Positions 6,454-8,146 of a stretch of 8,146 bases of DNA are shown here, in pieces; the stretch's first letter is position 1; every line of letters starts with the position of its first letter. The notes below the pieces were generated by a model. The model had not been told where the DNA came from. It searched no databases and was given only the letters and a program-made list of their open reading frames with translations. Origin of the DNA: an uncultured Sporolactobacillus sp. (GTDB taxonomy: Bacteria; Bacillota; Bacilli; Bacillales; Sporolactobacillaceae); contig UQRJ01000120.1 in assembly GCA_900543345.1 (NCBI GenBank), positions 1-8,146 on the forward strand, in the 5' to 3' direction. The position numbers and the translations under genes were made by a program.

Positions 6454-7879
6454 AGAGTAAGCCGCCAATTTTTCGTTCATCGCTCAATCGCTCCTGATCC
6501 GGCCGACCCGCTGCCGCTTCCATAACGGCATGGATGACCGTGTCGACCGTTACAAACGGACAAATGCCCTTATCCAGCAGTTTCTTCATCGGCGCATCAC
6601 CGATTTTCATAGCCAGTACGCCGGTGCAATCGCCGATCGCTTTGAAGATACCCAACCACTTGTCCTGTTGTTTTACTCCGCAGGCCTCAAGACCATCGCA
6701 ATAACGTTCAACCGGTCGTTTCTCAATCAACCGCACTGTTTGCCCGTCGCTGTCATAAATGTAAAATGTTTCGGCCTCACCAAAGTGCATATCGACAATT
6801 TTGCCGTTACTTGTGGCAACGGCAAAGCGCTTGATCGCCGGCAAGCGACGCCGGTCCTCCCCGTCCGATCGACGGGATGTGAGACCGCACGCACCGCTGC
6901 GCGCGCCGTCTGTCGGGCAGCCGTCGAGTAGATCGGTCATCGATAAGTCATGATCCAGCGTTCCTACTGCATCGGCACGACATTGGCGGCAATTGCGCAT
7001 CTGCCGCAGATCGACCTCGCAACTATTCCGCAATGTGTTAATTTCCATCCCTTTCCATTTCGATAAATTTTGAAAAACCGATCCGGGAATCGGAATATGA
7101 GGCATAATATTGCTGATATACACACCGAGTTGCTTGATCTCTTTAATGACTTGGGGAATATGATGCTCGTTAATCCCCTTCAAAGCCACACAGTTCACTT
7201 TCGTTACAACGTTGTACTGCTTCAGCAGGCGCAATCCCGCCAATTGATTGGCCAATAATAGCGTCGCCGCTTCTCTGCCCGTATATCGTTTACCGAAATA
7301 ATTAATAAATTTATAAATCTTTGCACCGATGTCGACATTGACGGCATTCAGCGTGATGGTGAAATGGGTGACACCTAAATCTACCAGTTCTTTCGCGTAA
7401 AACGGCAGCATCAAACCGTTTGTCGATAGACAGAAAGTGATTTCCGGATCGCACGCCCGAATCAGCTTCAGTGTCCGTCTCGTCTCCGCAAAGTTGGCCA
7501 AGGCATCTCCCGGTCCAGCTATGCCGACAACTTTCAAGTTCTTCAAATGTTGGCGAACTTTCACATATCTGGCAAAGGCCTCATCGGGCGAAAGTACCTT
7601 CGAGGTGACGCCCGGTCGGCTCTCATTAAAACAATCGAATTTTCGCACGCAGTAATTGCATTGAATATTGCATCTCGGCGCGACAGGAAGATGAATCCTA
7701 GCATACAGGCACGGACCCGAACTAAAACAGGGATGTTCGATCGTACGTTTTTCGACAACGGCTGTTTTGCCTGTGACGGTTGCTTTATTTCCGCTTAAGC
7801 GGTGATGAAAATTCCAGTCAATCGTTGAACGCAGATCTTCGTCATCGTTCACTTTGGTGCCTTGATCGACGCGGTCCAT
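6452..7879 (-). CDS. nifB: Nitrogenase cofactor biosynthesis protein NifB, radical SAM with C-terminal NifX-like domain
   Basis: Radical SAM enzyme that fuses two [4Fe-4S] units and inserts carbide and sulfur to form NifB-co, the core of all nitrogenase cofactors; cytoplasmic. In the 475-residue protein, H49-P50-C51 is the HPC cluster-ligand motif. CNIQCNYC (C70, C74, C77) is the CX3CX2C radical SAM cluster. GIAGPGDALAN (119-129) matches the SAM-binding GPGxPLAN stretch, and STNGL lies at 152-156. CRQCRADAVG (297-306) is the NifB-specific CxxCRxDAxG motif. Residues 351-460 are a NifX/NafY-like cofactor-binding domain with DMHFGEA (363-369) and CDGLEACG. The fused domain organisation matches Azotobacter NifB, and there is no fusion to NifN as in C. 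pasteurianum. The start at 7879 follows GGGAG by six bases; a longer reading from 8008 adds 43 residues with no NifB character. First complete gene in the window. Confidence 0.97.
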   Translation of the reverse strand: MDRVDQGTKVNDDEDLRSTIDWNFHHRLSGNKATVTGKTAVVEKRTIEHPCFSSGPCLYARIHLPVAPRCNIQCNYCVRKFDCFNESRPGVTSKVLSPDEAFARYVKVRQHLKNLKVVGIAGPGDALANFAETRRTLKLIRACDPEITFCLSTNGLMLPFYAKELVDLGVTHFTITLNAVNVDIGAKIYKFINYFGKRYTGREAATLLLANQLAGLRLLKQYNVVTKVNCVALKGINEHHIPQVIKEIKQLGVYISNIMPHIPIPGSVFQNLSKWKGMEINTLRNSCEVDLRQMRNCRQCRADAVGTLDHDLSMTDLLDGCPTDGARSGACGLTSRRSDGEDRRRLPAIKRFAVATSNGKIVDMHFGEAETFYIYDSDGQTVRLIEKRPVERYCDGLEACGVKQQDKWLGIFKAIGDCTGVLAMKIGDAPMKKLLDKGICPFVTVDTVIHAVMEAAAGRPDQERLSDERKIGGLL

Positions 7880-8029
7880 TGTGCTCTCCCTCTTTCTCCC
7901 TTTTGGTCGAAGATTCATTGCCGAACTTGAAAAGGTGATCGAATGGCAAGCGGGCCGGGGGAAGACAAACGTCCACCTCCCTTTTTTCAACGGGCCACGA
8001 GCACCCAACCGCCAATAGGGCCGATTCGT
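7880..8029 (-). promoter_or_regulatory. Non-coding leader upstream of nifB
   Basis: 150 bp separate the possible upstream gene end from the nifB ATG, the largest gap in the window. Read on the minus strand it contains an imperfect GC-rich hairpin at about 7981-7958 (GGGAGG paired with CUUCCC, with an inner GAC/GUC) and a looser TTGCC/GGCAA pairing nearer the gene. The nifB ribosome binding site GGGAG is at 7890-7886. I see no clear -35/-10 pair and no correctly spaced -24/-12 element. I could not match it to a known riboswitch class. It may hold a promoter, a processing site or just spacer. Confidence 0.3.
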
Positions 8030-8100
8030 TCAGCTTTTTTGCTCTTTGGTCGTCTCAATGTTTTTCATTTCGATCATTTTATCAAAGTGCGGGATAATAC
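8030..8100 (-). CDS. Possible C-terminal end of an upstream gene, truncated
   Basis: One minus-strand frame stays open from the last genomic base to a TGA at 8032-8030, giving the 22-residue tail IIPHFDKMIEMKNIETTKEQKS. The other two frames stop within the first nine codons. The tail is hydrophilic and protein-like and has the same orientation as the cluster, so it may be the end of another nif gene such as nifN or nifE. It is too short to identify, and an open run of this length can occur by chance. Confidence 0.35.
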
Positions 8101-8146
8101 CTGTCTCTTATACACATCTCCGAGCCCACGAGACCCTAAGACATCT
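8101..8146 (+). other. Nextera/Tn5 sequencing adapter left on the contig end
   Basis: Positions 8101-8119 are exactly the Tn5 mosaic end CTGTCTCTTATACACATCT. Positions 8120-8134 are CCGAGCCCACGAGAC, the Illumina Nextera i7-side adapter. Positions 8135-8142 (CCTAAGAC) fit an eight-base index, and 8143-8146 (ATCT) begin the flow-cell primer. This is library artefact, not a natural transposon end, and the genomic sequence stops at 8100. Confidence 0.98.

Noticed and set aside
7957..7988. Plus-strand hairpin followed by TTTTTT, resembling an intrinsic terminator
   Set aside because: No plus-strand gene ends here, and the stem is short and interrupted (about four plus three pairs). It faces the wrong way for the operon.
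7880..8008. N-terminal extension of NifB starting at 8008
   Set aside because: The added 43 residues show no NifB similarity and run through the non-coding leader, whereas the ATG at 7879 has a well-placed GGGAG site.
8000..8017. Sigma-54 (-24/-12) promoter candidate upstream of nifB, minus strand TTGGCGGTTGGGTGCT
   Set aside because: GG and GC are nine bases apart instead of ten, and the AC after TGGC is missing; the spacing is critical for this promoter type. No TGT-N10-ACA NifA site was recognised nearby.
8101..8119. Natural Tn5-type transposon end
   Set aside because: It is followed immediately by Illumina Nextera adapter and index sequence, so it is a library artefact.

Overview
The window is 8.1 kb of a compact, single-direction nitrogen-fixation cluster. 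Every supported gene reads on the minus strand, so transcription runs from high to low coordinates. Gaps between the genes are 9 to 76 bp, and most genes have a clear purine-rich ribosome binding site. This looks like one operon. Base composition is near half GC. Homocitrate synthase is split into omega and alpha subunits in the order described for Clostridium pasteurianum, NifB is not fused to NifN, and a NifJ-type pyruvate oxidoreductase is present. Together these suggest a strictly anaerobic member of the Bacillota (Clostridia or Negativicutes). The genus cannot be read from this sequence.

Layout in transcription order. Positions 8146-8101 are not genomic: they are a Nextera (Tn5) sequencing adapter with index. 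Positions 8100-8030 hold a possible last 22 codons of an upstream gene. A 150-bp leader follows (8029-7880). Then come nifB (7879-6452), nifV-omega (6442-5435), nifV-alpha (5402-4587), an AnfO-family nitrogenase accessory gene (4510-3905), an unrecognised gene for a beta-repeat protein with a C-terminal four-cysteine motif (3882-2875), and nifJ (2822 to the window edge, about 230 codons missing).

How the genes fit together. NifB builds the iron-sulfur-carbide precursor of the nitrogenase cofactor, and the two NifV subunits make homocitrate, the organic ligand of that cofactor. NifJ oxidises pyruvate and reduces ferredoxin or flavodoxin, supplying low-potential electrons. The AnfO-like protein and the cysteine-motif protein sit between the cofactor genes and the electron-supply gene, which makes them candidates for a poorly described step in cofactor assembly or nitrogenase maturation. 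No nifH, nifD or nifK is visible here.

The points most worth a second look are the uncharacterised cysteine-motif repeat protein, the apparent ATT start codon of nifV-alpha, an AnfO family member in a cluster with nifB and nifV, and the adapter sequence at the contig end.
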